From NCBI GenBank assembly GCA_022574595.1, contig JACZRS010000014.1, positions 60,713 through 124,712 of the forward strand: 64,000 nt of DNA, in the 5' to 3' direction. This document shows, piece after piece, positions 25,612 through 35,371 of the stretch. The notes beneath the pieces were generated by a model that saw nothing but the letters and a program-made list of their open reading frames with translations, was not told the DNA's origin and did not search any database. How positions within the stretch are numbered: the stretch's first letter is position 1; each line of letters begins with the position of its first letter. Source of the stretch: Planctomycetota bacterium (lineage in GTDB: Bacteria > Planctomycetota > Phycisphaerae > Phycisphaerales > SM1A02). The position numbers and the translations under genes are program-made.

Positions 25612-27942
25612 CTAATCGCGTTTCTTATATTTCTTTGGCTTAGGTTGGCGTTTGGCCTTTGCTCGCGTCAGGGCATCGGCGTAGGCACGGGCCTGAAGAT
25701 CTTTGGGTTTACCTTTACCCTTGGTCTTACCTTTGGACTTATCCTTAGGCTTGGGCGGATTGAGATCCATCTCTTTAATATGTGCGCGAATGTATTTGCC
25801 TTCAATAATTCCGATGAGACTAGAGGTGAAGATATACAGAGTAAGTCCAGAAGGCGCGCTATATAGCATAACGGGGAACATGACAACCATCATCACTTTC
25901 ATAATTTTCTGGGTTTGCAATTGCTCTTTGGTCGTAGTTGCGCTTGGTGGCGGCGTCATATATTTCTGCTGAATAAAAAACACCACACCCATAAGAATGG
26001 GCAGCAAATTAATCCCCGTTATGTTCCACATTAGGAACCAGAACGGCTCATCGAATTGCCAAAAGAAGTGATCCGCACTGGAAAGATCGGCCAGGAAGGG
26101 CCAACCACCAATTTGTTGAAAAAGCCCCCAGAATGCTGGCTGATGACGTAGGTCAAAAGCGAAGTACAGCATGGCATAAAGCGCAATCCAGATGGGGGTC
26201 TGGAGGAGCATAGGTAAACAGCCAAGCAATTGCATGGGGTTTGCCCCATGTTCCTTCATGAGGCGCATCTGTTCCTGCTGCAATTTCTTGGGATCGTTCT
26301 TGTATTTGGCCTGTAGTTTTTCCTGCTCGGGTTTGAGTTCACCCATGATCTTGCCAAATCGCTGCATGCTGATTTGAGCTTTTTTTGTTAGTGGGTGAAG
26401 TAGTGTTCGAACAACACAAACCAGAATGATGATTGAGATTCCCCAATCGAATGTGATTGAGTGTACTAAAGAAAGGAACAAGAGCAGAAATTTTCCTAGC
26501 CACTGGAATGTGCAGATGGCACAGAAGCTGGACATCTGATAGAGGATCATTCCCCTCATGCGCAGGGACAGGTATGGCTGCTCATCCTCAAGCAGATGGC
26601 GGTCCAATGGTCCAGCATAAACACCAAGATCAAAGGCGGTTTCCTGACCCGGCTTAATAGTTACAACAGGGCTAAATAATTCTGTAAAGATGAGTTGCGT
26701 TTTTGGATCATCGGTACTTGTTACTACTGGCCGCACCTCTTGGATCACATTTTCAAGTGACTTGGATCCTTGAGCATTTTTATCAAGAACAGGGTGTACA
26801 GCAAAGGAAAAATAGCGGCTTACCGAGGCATACCATGAGAGTTTGTAGCCTTTTTCTCTACTGGTTTTATTTGGCCAAAGCGATCGAAACTCTATTTCTC
26901 GTTGGATATTTCCCGAAGCCTTTGCTTCTGCTGCTTTTTTAGCCCTCTTTATAATATCTGTGCGTTCAAACAGCACATCATTATCACTCGAGTCGACAAA
27001 GTCGGGTTCAGTTGCAGGAAACGGCAAGTATCCGAAGCGCGTTCGCCTGCGATCTAAATATGCGGATCGATCCGGAATCAGATCGCCAGGTCCATATTGG
27101 ACCCACTGCACCTGAATAGGGAGATCTGTGTGATTAGTAATGCGTTGCTGAAGGAGGATGTCATATGAGCCGTTGTAAGCAAATGTCCTATGTATCTGAG
27201 CAATCAAATTGTCATTTTCATCGAGAATGGAGGTCTTGAAAGAGCCGGGACCGGTGACAGTCCAGATGTCTGATTCACTAATTTTATTTAGGAGCCTGAT
27301 AACGGTGCCGTTGATTACGATTTTGCTTGCGGACAATAAAGGTATGCCAAATTTATTGATTGCACCATTCTTGTCTATCCACCGAAGTGTCTGTGTTGTT
27401 TGAAGTACATATCGATTATCATCAGATGGTAGTGGTGGAGGGTTGGGGTTTCCGTTATCAATCGCTTCGTAATGCGCTTCAGCAGCTCGAGTCTGGTGCG
27501 CGACTTGCCAAAGTTCAGAAAATGTGATGCGGCCTATTCCTGCACCTAAGCGATCTAGCTTTAGTTGCATCTGAGCATCTCTTGGATCGAGTGAACCAAG
27601 AGTTATCCACGATTCATCGAATGTAGTTTGTGAAGCTGCTGCGACTGCCTTTAAGCCTTTTAATTCCGCATACTTCGGGTTAGATGAACTACCACCATCC
27701 TCAGAATTTGCTGGTTCGGTAGACTTCTGCGAGGAATCATCCTGCGAATCCGGTTCAATAGTTGTAGCAATGGTTTCCTGCGAATCGTCTGAGCTTTGAT
27801 TGGCAGGAGTTTTCGTAGCTGCTTGTGAATTAACAGGTGTCGGTGGCTTCGGAGGCGCACCTTTGAACATTTGTAGCACAACGAATGCGCTAACAGCCAG
27901 GACAATAAGCGGTATCAGAATGCGTCTAAGGCGAGGATTCAT
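25612..27942 (-). CDS. yidC: Membrane protein insertase YidC
   Basis: This 776-residue protein is longer than the proteobacterial enzyme. An N-terminal membrane helix (about 8-25) and an acidic/Ser/Thr/Gln-rich linker (about 30-90) precede a large periplasmic beta-sandwich domain (about 110-450). The conserved insertase core (about 470-720) has DWGISIIILVCVVRTLLHPLT with the functional Arg, the coiled cytoplasmic hairpin KYKNDPKKLQQEQMRLMKEH, CLPMLLQTPIWIALYAML and MKVMMVVMFPVMLYSAPSGL. A Lys/Pro-rich tail (last 50 residues) may bind ribosomes. It inserts and folds inner-membrane proteins with or without SecYEG. It lies directly before mnmE; jag, rnpA and rpmH are not next to it. Confidence 0.97.
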   Translation of the reverse strand: MNPRLRRILIPLIVLAVSAFVVLQMFKGAPPKPPTPVNSQAATKTPANQSSDDSQETIATTIEPDSQDDSSQKSTEPANSEDGGSSSNPKYAELKGLKAVAAASQTTFDESWITLGSLDPRDAQMQLKLDRLGAGIGRITFSELWQVAHQTRAAEAHYEAIDNGNPNPPPLPSDDNRYVLQTTQTLRWIDKNGAINKFGIPLLSASKIVINGTVIRLLNKISESDIWTVTGPGSFKTSILDENDNLIAQIHRTFAYNGSYDILLQQRITNHTDLPIQVQWVQYGPGDLIPDRSAYLDRRRTRFGYLPFPATEPDFVDSSDNDVLFERTDIIKRAKKAAEAKASGNIQREIEFRSLWPNKTSREKGYKLSWYASVSRYFSFAVHPVLDKNAQGSKSLENVIQEVRPVVTSTDDPKTQLIFTELFSPVVTIKPGQETAFDLGVYAGPLDRHLLEDEQPYLSLRMRGMILYQMSSFCAICTFQWLGKFLLLFLSLVHSITFDWGISIIILVCVVRTLLHPLTKKAQISMQRFGKIMGELKPEQEKLQAKYKNDPKKLQQEQMRLMKEHGANPMQLLGCLPMLLQTPIWIALYAMLYFAFDLRHQPAFWGLFQQIGGWPFLADLSSADHFFWQFDEPFWFLMWNITGINLLPILMGVVFFIQQKYMTPPPSATTTKEQLQTQKIMKVMMVVMFPVMLYSAPSGLTLYIFTSSLIGIIEGKYIRAHIKEMDLNPPKPKDKSKGKTKGKGKPKDLQARAYADALTRAKAKRQPKPKKYKKRD

Positions 27943-27998
27943 AAAAGTATCGATAGTCGATTACACAGCTAAATAAAAAAGGTAAAACAATTGCTGCA

Positions 27999-28778
27999 CT
28001 ATCGCCCTTCGAACAGGCGATCGCCCAGCCAGTCTAGCAGTTCTGGCGTGGCACGGATTTTCGAGGCGATTGCTTCGATATCGTACTCTAGCCTGAAAAA
28101 CCGAACGCTGTCGTCATCGAGAATGGCATAGCTGGCTCTTGGATCTAAATCGCGTGGTTGGCCAACTGATCCGGGGTTGATGATAACTTTTTCATCATCG
28201 TTGAATTTGTACACGCCGTCCAGATCATCCGGAGGATAGAAGTCGGGTTCATCGGTGAAAATGCCGGGCACGTGTGTATGTCCCACCAAAGCATACTTGT
28301 CAACCAGATCAAAGATCTGCTGCATTTTCACAGGCGAGTTCATTGCGTCTTCAGGGAAAAGGTATTCGTTAATAGGCCTTCTGGGTGAGCCATGCACGTA
28401 TAGGAAATCGCCTTCTGTTATGCGAACTCGAAGCTGACTTAGAAACTCCCAGCGTTTCTTGGCGTCGCCGTTATTTGATTCAAGTTCAAACTGCTCGCGG
28501 CTCCAATAGGCAGCCTGCTCAGCAGCGACATTGAAATTGGTTGGCTCGTAAAGAACCCCAAAATCGTGGTTGCCCATAAGCGACCATTCGCAGCGTTCTG
28601 CCACAATGTCCACACATTCAACCGGGTATGGGCCGTATCCTAGGATATCGCCCAAGCAGATGATTCGATCAACATTCTGCCCATCTATGTGTTCAAGCAC
28701 CGCTTTCAGGGCGGGTAGATTCCCGTGGATGTCACTAATAACGGCTGTGTGCACTTTTATAGGGTTCCTAATTGTCAA
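27999..28778 (-). CDS. Calcineurin-like metallophosphatase
   Basis: The 259-residue protein has the order of metal-binding motifs of the binuclear metallophosphatases: VISDIHGNLPAL (D-x-H), ICLGDILGYGP (GD), LMGNHDFGVL (GNHD), YVHGSPRRP and ALVGHTHVPG (GHTH). INPGSVGQPRD near the end is typical of the YfcE/PrpE-like group. These enzymes act on phosphodiesters or phosphoproteins; the natural substrate is unknown. It ends 56 bases before the yidC start. Confidence 0.9.
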   Translation of the reverse strand: MTIRNPIKVHTAVISDIHGNLPALKAVLEHIDGQNVDRIICLGDILGYGPYPVECVDIVAERCEWSLMGNHDFGVLYEPTNFNVAAEQAAYWSREQFELESNNGDAKKRWEFLSQLRVRITEGDFLYVHGSPRRPINEYLFPEDAMNSPVKMQQIFDLVDKYALVGHTHVPGIFTDEPDFYPPDDLDGVYKFNDDEKVIINPGSVGQPRDLDPRASYAILDDDSVRFFRLEYDIEAIASKIRATPELLDWLGDRLFEGR

Positions 28779-29013
28779 AAACGAGAGCCGATGCTAGGGG
28801 AGCGGCTTTGGCCCGTCAATGATCTTCACTGCGGATCAAGGAAGCTTTCGACCTTGCCTCTGTAGTATTCTTGGGATCTTTGATGGGGCAATGTTTCAAT
28901 TGCCTAAAACGGCTTCTTATTGGTTATTCCCACAGCTTTTTCTCTGTCGGTACAATGCTTGACTGACACGGAAATCTCACGAAAAAAAGCTACTTTTAGA
29001 AGGAAGATCAAAC

Positions 29014-30495
29014 GTGGCTGAGGCTAAGCATTACGACTTAATAATCATCGGCAGTGGGCCTGGCGGATATGTTGGAGCAATACGGGCAGGCCAATTGGGC
29101 CTGAAAACCGCATGTGTGGAGCGCGATAAGCTAGGCGGAGTGTGCTTGAACTGGGGTTGTATCCCCACCAAAGCGCTACTACATAATGCGGAGCTATATC
29201 AGCAAGCGGTCACACATGGCTCTGATTGGGGGATCAACTTCGACAACGTTTCGGTTGATTGGAAGAAAGTCATAGGTAGAAGCCGCAGCATGACCTCAAC
29301 GCTTAATAACGGCGTGGGATACCTGCTTAAGAAGAACAAAGTCGATCACTTCGAGGGGCACGCAAAGATCATCTCCGGCAAGACTGCACACAGCCCATGC
29401 CAAATAGAGATACATGAGGCAAAAGGTGATTACTACGGCGGCACCGGAACCGGTGAAGTTAAACAAATACTAACCGCTGATCGCATAATAATCGCTACCG
29501 GAGCTGCGCCCAAGGAACTGCCCTTTGCGCCCTTTAACGGCAAAACAATTATCTCTTCATACGATGCCATGAATCTGCCAACGCAGCCCAAGTCAATGCT
29601 GATCGTTGGTTCGGGCGCTATCGGAATGGAGTTCGCATATTTCTATAATGCGTTTGGAACTAAAGTCACTGTGGTTGAGATTCTCGACCGCATCTTGCCG
29701 ATTGAAGATGATGATGTTTGTAAGTTGGCCAAGAAAGTATTTGCTAAACAGGGAATGACTTTTCATACTGGCCACACCGTTAAAGCCGTTGATGATAAAT
29801 CCGGTGGTGGGCATACGGTTACGATTGTTGATGCTAAGGATGAGACAAAATCGCAAACGATTGACTGTGATGTTGTTTTAGTAGCCATAGGAGTCGGCGG
29901 GCGCTTTGATGGTTTGTTTGATGAGAGCCTTGGTATAGCTGTTGAGCGTGGGCATATAAAAGTTGATTACCTGGGCGTAGATGAACCAACTTATCAAACT
30001 TCGCTGCCGGGGATTTACGCAATTGGCGATGTAATAGGTCCGCCTTGGCTGGCGCATGTCTCATCTGAAGAAGCTGCAACTTGTGTTGAGCGTATAGCAG
30101 GCCACCATACGCTTGGAGTTGATTATGATTCAATCCCCGGCTGCACATACTGCAATCCACAGATCGCTTCTATTGGAATGACCGAACGCGATGTCAAAGA
30201 AAAAAGCATCGAATACACAGTTGGTATGTACCAGCTAAAAGCCCATGGCAAGGCAATCGCAGTCGGAGCAACTGAAGGTTTTGTAAAGCTGATTATCTCA
30301 AAACCATACGGCGAAATTCTCGGCGCGCACATTATCGGGGAAGATGCATCGGAATTAATAGCAGAAATAGGTTTAGCAAAACGCCTCGAAGCAACCGCTG
30401 AGGACATTATCTCAACTGTCCACGCACACCCAACCATGGCCGAATCAATCCACGAAGCAGCGCTCGATACCGAGGGGCGGATGATCCACAACTAA
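29014..30495 (+). CDS. lpdA: Dihydrolipoyl dehydrogenase (E3)
   Basis: This 493-residue flavoprotein reoxidises dihydrolipoamide of the pyruvate, 2-oxoglutarate or glycine-cleavage complexes. FAD binding is in DLIIIGSGPGGYVGAIRAGQ, the redox-active disulfide in GGVCLNWGCIPTKALLH, NAD binding in MLIVGSGAIGMEFAYFY, the second FAD motif in GIYAIGDVIG, and the catalytic His-Glu pair in VHAHPTMAESIHEA. The start is a GTG with AAGGAAGA seven bases upstream. No E1 or E2 genes are adjacent, so the partner complex cannot be assigned. Confidence 0.97.
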   Translation: MAEAKHYDLIIIGSGPGGYVGAIRAGQLGLKTACVERDKLGGVCLNWGCIPTKALLHNAELYQQAVTHGSDWGINFDNVSVDWKKVIGRSRSMTSTLNNGVGYLLKKNKVDHFEGHAKIISGKTAHSPCQIEIHEAKGDYYGGTGTGEVKQILTADRIIIATGAAPKELPFAPFNGKTIISSYDAMNLPTQPKSMLIVGSGAIGMEFAYFYNAFGTKVTVVEILDRILPIEDDDVCKLAKKVFAKQGMTFHTGHTVKAVDDKSGGGHTVTIVDAKDETKSQTIDCDVVLVAIGVGGRFDGLFDESLGIAVERGHIKVDYLGVDEPTYQTSLPGIYAIGDVIGPPWLAHVSSEEAATCVERIAGHHTLGVDYDSIPGCTYCNPQIASIGMTERDVKEKSIEYTVGMYQLKAHGKAIAVGATEGFVKLIISKPYGEILGAHIIGEDASELIAEIGLAKRLEATAEDIISTVHAHPTMAESIHEAALDTEGRMIHN

Positions 30496-30537
30496 GAAGG
30501 CATCATGGAATCAAGGCAGCGTGGCATCGAGAAAAAA

Positions 30538-30592
30538 ACCCGTTTAGCCAGCGGGCTTGACCCGCTACGATATGGAAGATGGCACTAGGTAC
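30538..30592. repeat. Dispersed 55-bp intergenic repeat, copy 1
   Basis: The stretch starting ACCCGTTTAGCCAGCGGG and ending near GGCACTAGGTAC closely matches 32344-32398, with about seven differences by eye. It contains a small stem AGCGGG/CCCGCT. The two copies bracket the BNR/dockerin gene as direct repeats. Confidence 0.85.
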
Positions 30593-30751
30593 TGGGCAAT
30601 AGCGACGCTTGCTCGATTAGTCGCAGCTCAAACCGTTCATTTAGAAAAATATCTTGCGATTGTGGCGAAATGGGTGTTACACTCGTAACACGAAGGCTTG
30701 GTTGTAAATCATGCAAAGATCAAATATGAAAAGTCGGCTATGGAGGCAGCT

Positions 30752-32269
30752 ATGAAATCAAGGAGACTTTTACACCATTTTATCGTTGTTCTAACGCTCT
30801 CGATTGGCGCAAGTTCTTCCATCATGGCTCAGGTAATGACCGGGCCAGATGTCAACGTCAGTGACATGGCCGGCTACCAAGGCGAAGTGGGCGTGGCGCT
30901 TAATCCCACCAATCCACTGAACATTGTTGTCGTTACCAACGAGCTTACGGATCTCACCAAGCTTGGGGTGTGGTACTCATTAGACGGAGGCGCAACATGG
31001 ACCGCCAACTTCGTGGACGAGAATGCGGATGGGCTTGATCCTGATGATATTCGGTTCGATCCCAACGTTGCCTTTGATAGTGATGGAAATGTCTACATCG
31101 TTTACAGCATGTCGGGGCCGCCAAGCCGGGTGGTGCTGACTCGAAGCAGTGATGGGGGTCAGCATTACCACCAATCAGCGATAGTTACAACTGATCCAAG
31201 TTCGAGCAGGTTGCACACTGCTATGGTTACGACTCGCAGCGCTGATGGCGCTGATGCCGTGCTTGTTGTCTATGCACGTGTGCATCCGCCCGAGAGCATC
31301 GAGGCGGCCCTGTCGCTTAATGCCGGCGCCAGCTTTACGGTACATAGCAACTTTATCAATGAAGTTCTGCAGCGAACCTTTCTGCCCTGGGCCGTGGCCG
31401 ATACCGCTGGCAACTTCCATGTGGTGTGGGAGGTCGAGTTAAACAATAGTGGCACCGGCATCATCCAGCACGACGTTCTCGATGGTGTAACGCTTGCCAA
31501 TTCTCATAGTAATACCACTGTGACAACCATCCAGATCACCGACTTCGCCGCGCCCACAAGCGAGATTCCCGCACAACCAGATCGCGGCCTTTTTTCAGTC
31601 GCTACGGTTGATGTGGATCGCGCCACTGGAAGATTGTACCTTACCTATACAGACCGTATAAATACAGCGACCGATGACACAGATATTTATGTTCGGTACT
31701 CCGACAGTAACGGTGCAGATTGGAGCGATCGGATTAAAGTCAATGACGATCACACAACCACGAGCCAATTCATGCCGCGCATTGCCGTCGATCAGACAAC
31801 CGGAACGCTTGTAGCCATCTGGTACGATGCTCGCAACGACGTGGCGACAAATGGACTCGTCGATATCTACACCTCCGTAAGTCACGATGGTGCAGCAAGT
31901 TGGTCTCGCAACCAGCAAGTAACCACAGCACAGTCGGACGAATCCGTCAACAACCCCCAACGCGATTCGCGAAACTATTTGGAATACATCGGCCTGTCCG
32001 TGCATGACGGTGTCGCACATGTGTCTTGGACCGATGCGCGGGACGACAATTTCAATGCAGGTACTAACGAAGATATATATTCCGCGGCCATCTACATAGA
32101 CAGCCCTTGCCCCTGGGATCTCGATGGTTCCGGATCCGTTGGTACAAATGATCTACTAGCTCTCTTCGCACAATGGGGAACTGCCGGCCCGGCCGACTTC
32201 GATGAAAGCGGCGTCGTTGACACCAATGACCTACTCATACTATTCGCCAATTGGGGACCGTGTCCGTAA
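30752..32269 (+). CDS. Secreted BNR/sialidase-like protein with dockerin-like tail
   Basis: This 505-residue protein starts at the ATG with GGAGG five bases upstream and has a signal peptide (KSRRLLHHFIVVLTLSIG, cut near SSIMAQ). The body contains Asp-box-type sialidase/BNR repeats, visible as VWYSLDGGATW, LTRSSDGGQHY, VRYSDSNGADW and VSHDGAASW, pointing to a beta-propeller. The last 50 residues form a dockerin-like pair, DLDGSGSVGTNDLLALFAQW and DFDESGVVDTNDLLILFANW, with two calcium loops. No sialidase catalytic residues can be confirmed. It is probably an extracellular binding or hydrolytic protein. A longer in-frame start at 30698 lacks a ribosome site. Confidence 0.85.
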   Translation: MKSRRLLHHFIVVLTLSIGASSSIMAQVMTGPDVNVSDMAGYQGEVGVALNPTNPLNIVVVTNELTDLTKLGVWYSLDGGATWTANFVDENADGLDPDDIRFDPNVAFDSDGNVYIVYSMSGPPSRVVLTRSSDGGQHYHQSAIVTTDPSSSRLHTAMVTTRSADGADAVLVVYARVHPPESIEAALSLNAGASFTVHSNFINEVLQRTFLPWAVADTAGNFHVVWEVELNNSGTGIIQHDVLDGVTLANSHSNTTVTTIQITDFAAPTSEIPAQPDRGLFSVATVDVDRATGRLYLTYTDRINTATDDTDIYVRYSDSNGADWSDRIKVNDDHTTTSQFMPRIAVDQTTGTLVAIWYDARNDVATNGLVDIYTSVSHDGAASWSRNQQVTTAQSDESVNNPQRDSRNYLEYIGLSVHDGVAHVSWTDARDDNFNAGTNEDIYSAAIYIDSPCPWDLDGSGSVGTNDLLALFAQWGTAGPADFDESGVVDTNDLLILFANWGPCP

Positions 32270-32287
32270 AGAAGATTGCATAATAAG

Positions 32288-32446
32288 CGACGCCCACGGA
32301 TAGCAATCCGTGTGGATTCTTGTAGAAGAAGGCATCAAGATTAACCCGTTTAGCCGGCGGGCTTGACCCGCTGCGTTATGGAAGAAGGCACTAGGCAGAA
32401 AAAGATCCCTCACCCTAGCCCTCTCCCAGGGGGAGAGGGGATAAGA
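32288..32446. repeat. Cluster of three dispersed intergenic repeats
   Basis: Three separate elements follow the BNR gene. The CACGGAT/ATCCGTG hairpin (32295-32312) matches that at 2694-2718. The 55-bp element (32344-32398) matches 30538-30592. The CCCTCTCCC/GGGAGAGGG hairpin (arms 32419-32427 and 32431-32439) matches 12278-12298. Such stacks suggest a repeat-rich insertion hotspot; they may also end the upstream transcript. Confidence 0.85.
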
Positions 32447-32508
32447 GGGAAGGTCCGGGTCGCAAACGTGAGAATTGCGGCCTGGTTTTTTTAGTGCTAA
32501 ACTAGGCA

Positions 32509-33126
32509 ATGTTTTATGAAACTTGTTTGAATAATCATGGTTTGCCTCGGGATCCTTTTAAGTCTTGTGTTGTGCCTAGACCCATTGGTTGGATCTCGAC
32601 TATTGATTCAAACGGCAAAGCCAATTTAGCGCCATTTAGTTATTTCAACGCTGTTTCGGGCCTGCCACCTCATGTTATGTTTTCCCCAGGTGGATTAGGG
32701 CCGGAGGGTAAGGCTAAACATTCACTATTAAATGCCGAGGCTACTGGGGAATTTGTGGTGAACGTTGTTAGCAGGCAGCTTGCAGAGCAGATGGTACAAA
32801 CTTCAGCTGCGGTAGCTTTTGATGTTGATGAGTTTGAATTGGCGGGCCTATCTAAGGAGCCATCGAAATTGGTTAAGCCTTCGCGTGTTGCCGGTGCGCC
32901 AATTCATCTTGAGTGTAAGTATTGGAAAACGATTCAAATGCCACAGGATGATGGTGTGCCTTGTCATATGGTGATAGGCCAAGTGGTTGGCGTTCATATT
33001 GCGGATGAGATAATCGATGATGATGGTTTGGTTGATGTGCTGCGTTTTGAGCCGGTCGCAAGGCTGGGCTATCGTCAATATGCATCAATAAATAACGTAT
33101 TTGAGATCCAGCTCCCGAAGGCATAA
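32509..33126 (+). CDS. Flavin reductase-like FMN-binding split-barrel protein
   Basis: The 205-residue protein has the flavin-reductase-like fold: KSCVVPRPIGWISTIDSNGK, NLAPFSYFNAVSGLPPHVMFS and EFVVNVVSRQLAEQM are the standard FMN-binding sections. The family covers flavin reductases of two-component monooxygenases and related oxidoreductases, and no partner is encoded nearby. Length is normal. Confidence 0.88.
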   Translation: MFYETCLNNHGLPRDPFKSCVVPRPIGWISTIDSNGKANLAPFSYFNAVSGLPPHVMFSPGGLGPEGKAKHSLLNAEATGEFVVNVVSRQLAEQMVQTSAAVAFDVDEFELAGLSKEPSKLVKPSRVAGAPIHLECKYWKTIQMPQDDGVPCHMVIGQVVGVHIADEIIDDDGLVDVLRFEPVARLGYRQYASINNVFEIQLPKA

Positions 33127-33230
33127 ATACAGCGTAAAAGCATAATTTGGGGGTAATATGGATTATCAGGCCCAAATTCGGGGCAAGAATAACGGCTGTA
33201 AGGTGCTGACAGATAATTACTTAGGCATTA

Positions 33231-33240
33231 TTGTGGATAA
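33231..33240 (-). promoter_or_regulatory. Single DnaA-box match
   Basis: Minus-strand TTATCCACAA is an exact match to the DnaA-box consensus TTATCCACA, in the gap between the flavin reductase and methyltransferase genes. It is isolated, with no cluster of boxes or AT-rich unwinding region around it, so it is at most a regulatory site. Confidence 0.3.
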
Positions 33241-33308
33241 ATTGCCTCATATCGGTTATCTTGGATGTGTCTATAGGTGGGCATTTTTCGGGACGATTGG
33301 AGTTCGCT

Positions 33309-33956
33309 ATGACAACCACTGCACAACCCGTTTTGACAACGGTTGATTATTTTGAGTCTATCTATGCTGAGGCAGCGGGAGAGACTTCTCGCATTCCCTG
33401 GGCGGATGGGCAACCAGCTAGCGCATTAGTCAATTGGCTTAATGCGGTGGCACCATCACTGATTCGTTGCGGCGCGCGTGTAGCAGTTGTTGGTTGTGGT
33501 TTAGGTGATGATGCACGTGAATTGCTACACCGCGGCTACGATGTTACTGCGTTTGATTGCAGTGATACCGCAGTTCACTGGGCGCAGGCGATCGATCCGG
33601 AAAACGCTAATTGCTATGTCCATGCCGACCTGCTTGACCTTCCAATGAAGTGGAGGCATCGCTTTGATTTGGTTGTCGAAGTGAACACACTTCAATCATT
33701 GGCTATGGATATTCGCAAAAATGCAGTGGCGGCCATGGCTGATCTTCTTGCAGCACACGGCCGATTGCTGGTTATTTGTCGAAGGTCAGATGTTGCATGT
33801 GAAACTCAACTTGAACCGCCCTGGCCATTAACTGAATCTGAGCTTCTTGATGTGTGTGAGCAAGCTAGCCTTGCGCTTGATAGCCCGATTTGTGCGTTTA
33901 CCGATGATGAGAATCCTCCAGTTGATCGTATGCGTGCAGTTCTTAGACGCAGCTAA
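33309..33956 (+). CDS. Class I SAM-dependent methyltransferase
   Basis: The 215-residue protein starts at the ATG preceded by GGAG and reads TVDYFESIYAEAAGETSRIPWADGQ at its beginning, a pattern seen in thiopurine-type/TehB-like methyltransferases. Motif I is AVVGCGLGDDARELLHRGY, the acidic end of strand 2 is VTAFDCSD and motif IV is DLVVEVNTLQSL. A longer frame from 33231 has no ribosome site. The substrate is unknown. Confidence 0.82.
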   Translation: MTTTAQPVLTTVDYFESIYAEAAGETSRIPWADGQPASALVNWLNAVAPSLIRCGARVAVVGCGLGDDARELLHRGYDVTAFDCSDTAVHWAQAIDPENANCYVHADLLDLPMKWRHRFDLVVEVNTLQSLAMDIRKNAVAAMADLLAAHGRLLVICRRSDVACETQLEPPWPLTESELLDVCEQASLALDSPICAFTDDENPPVDRMRAVLRRS

Positions 33957-34033
33957 AATCCCCCTCTCCAAACCACGCAATTCCAAAGCTAACATTATCT
34001 ACACGCAGCTATTCAGTGGCTACACTGTGCATC

Positions 34034-35296
34034 ATGGCTATTGATTTTAAACAAGCAAAGCTCCACAACGGACTAACCATCATCGCAGAGAGCGACCCCA
34101 ATGCACACACCTCAGCAATAGGCTTCTTTGTAAAAACAGGCGCGCGTGATGAGAAGTCCGAAGTGATGGGCGTTAGTCACTTTCTCGAACACATGATGTT
34201 CAAAGGAACTGAATCTAGATCCGCAGAACAAGTCGATCAGGATTTTGACAACCTCGGCGCGCAGCATAACGCATTTACGTCCGGCGAGATGACAGTTTTC
34301 TACGCTCACATGCTCCCTGAACACTTAGGCAAAGCTCAGGAGATTCTGTCCGACATAATGCGCCCATCTATTCGCCAAGCTGATTTCGATGATGAGAAAA
34401 GTGTCATTATCGAAGAGATCGCAATGTACGAGGATCATCCGTTTTGGGTTTTATACGAAAAAGTAATGGAAGCATATTTCAAGACACACCCTATGGGACA
34501 TCGTGTACTTGGCACTCGCCAAACTGTTGCTGATTTATCGCGCCATCAAATGCAGGAATATTTTATGCGCAGATATTCTGCGGATAATACTGTTGTTGCC
34601 TTAGCAGGAAAAATGGACTTCGACGATGTGGTATCTCAGCTAACCGATCAATGTGGCAATTGGAACAGCACACAGACTGTCCGTGAGTATCAGGCTGAGG
34701 ACATAACTGCGAGTGAGTTAACCATTGATTCAGAAAAAGTTAATCGTCACTATCGCTTAATGCTTTCGCCCGCACCATCCCTGCAAGATGATCGCAGATA
34801 TGCTGCTTCTATTCTTACACAAATCCTAGGCGGGTCAGATGGTTCACGTCTTCACTGGGCGTTAATAGAAACCGGCATCGCAGAAGATGCATCAGCCGAA
34901 TACGATGGCCACGACCAGCTTGGGCAGTTTCTAGTTCATAGTGTTTGCAACCCCGAAGATGCTCAGAAGGTAGAGCAGATTATTTCGCAGCAGCAAAATA
35001 ATCTTGCAGACTCTCTAACAGATGATGATCTACTTCGAGTTCGCAGCAAAATCGCAACCAACGCAACGCTAGGCGGCGAGCTTCCTGCCGGCCGAATGCA
35101 AAGGCTAGGTAGATTGTGGACATATTACAGCGAATATTGGTCACTCGATGAAGAACTAGCACGCATAAACGCAGTAACACTAGATGATCTAAAACAAGTA
35201 AACCGTGACTTCCCATTTGAACCATGTGTGGCAGGGCAACTTCGGCCTTCGTCCCCAACACCAAGTTTAGCGGGAGACGCGCAGCGTCCTTCTTGA
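34034..35296 (+). CDS. M16 family zinc peptidase
   Basis: The 420-residue product carries the inverted zinc motif HFLEH in GVSHFLEHMMFKGTESR and the downstream glutamate in the helix SVIIEEIAMYEDHPFW. It has two domains of about 200 residues, the second of which (about 170-400) is the inactive M16_C half with LMLSPAPSLQDDRRYAAS and GSRLHWALIETGIAEDAS. It resembles mitochondrial processing peptidase-like bacterial proteins (PqqL/YmxG group). Its C-terminus reads into the first bases of a repeat region and ends in a proline/serine-rich tail. Confidence 0.92.
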   Translation: MAIDFKQAKLHNGLTIIAESDPNAHTSAIGFFVKTGARDEKSEVMGVSHFLEHMMFKGTESRSAEQVDQDFDNLGAQHNAFTSGEMTVFYAHMLPEHLGKAQEILSDIMRPSIRQADFDDEKSVIIEEIAMYEDHPFWVLYEKVMEAYFKTHPMGHRVLGTRQTVADLSRHQMQEYFMRRYSADNTVVALAGKMDFDDVVSQLTDQCGNWNSTQTVREYQAEDITASELTIDSEKVNRHYRLMLSPAPSLQDDRRYAASILTQILGGSDGSRLHWALIETGIAEDASAEYDGHDQLGQFLVHSVCNPEDAQKVEQIISQQQNNLADSLTDDDLLRVRSKIATNATLGGELPAGRMQRLGRLWTYYSEYWSLDEELARINAVTLDDLKQVNRDFPFEPCVAGQLRPSSPTPSLAGDAQRPS

Positions 35297-35371
35297 ATCG
35301 AACAACTAATAAAAAAAATGCGATCAAACAAGTTCGATCCCGGGTGAAACCCGGGGCTAAAGGAAGAGTTT

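Noticed and set aside
33231..33240. Replication origin at the DnaA-box match
   Set aside because: Only one box, with no cluster and no AT-rich unwinding region.
33158..33346. 62-codon frame before the methyltransferase gene
   Set aside because: It has a plausible GGGGG site but overlaps the methyltransferase start in another frame and shows no recognisable features.
35320..35360. tRNA-like T-arm sequence GTTCGATCCC
   Set aside because: No cloverleaf can be formed around it; it belongs to the repeat block between the M16 peptidase and recO genes.
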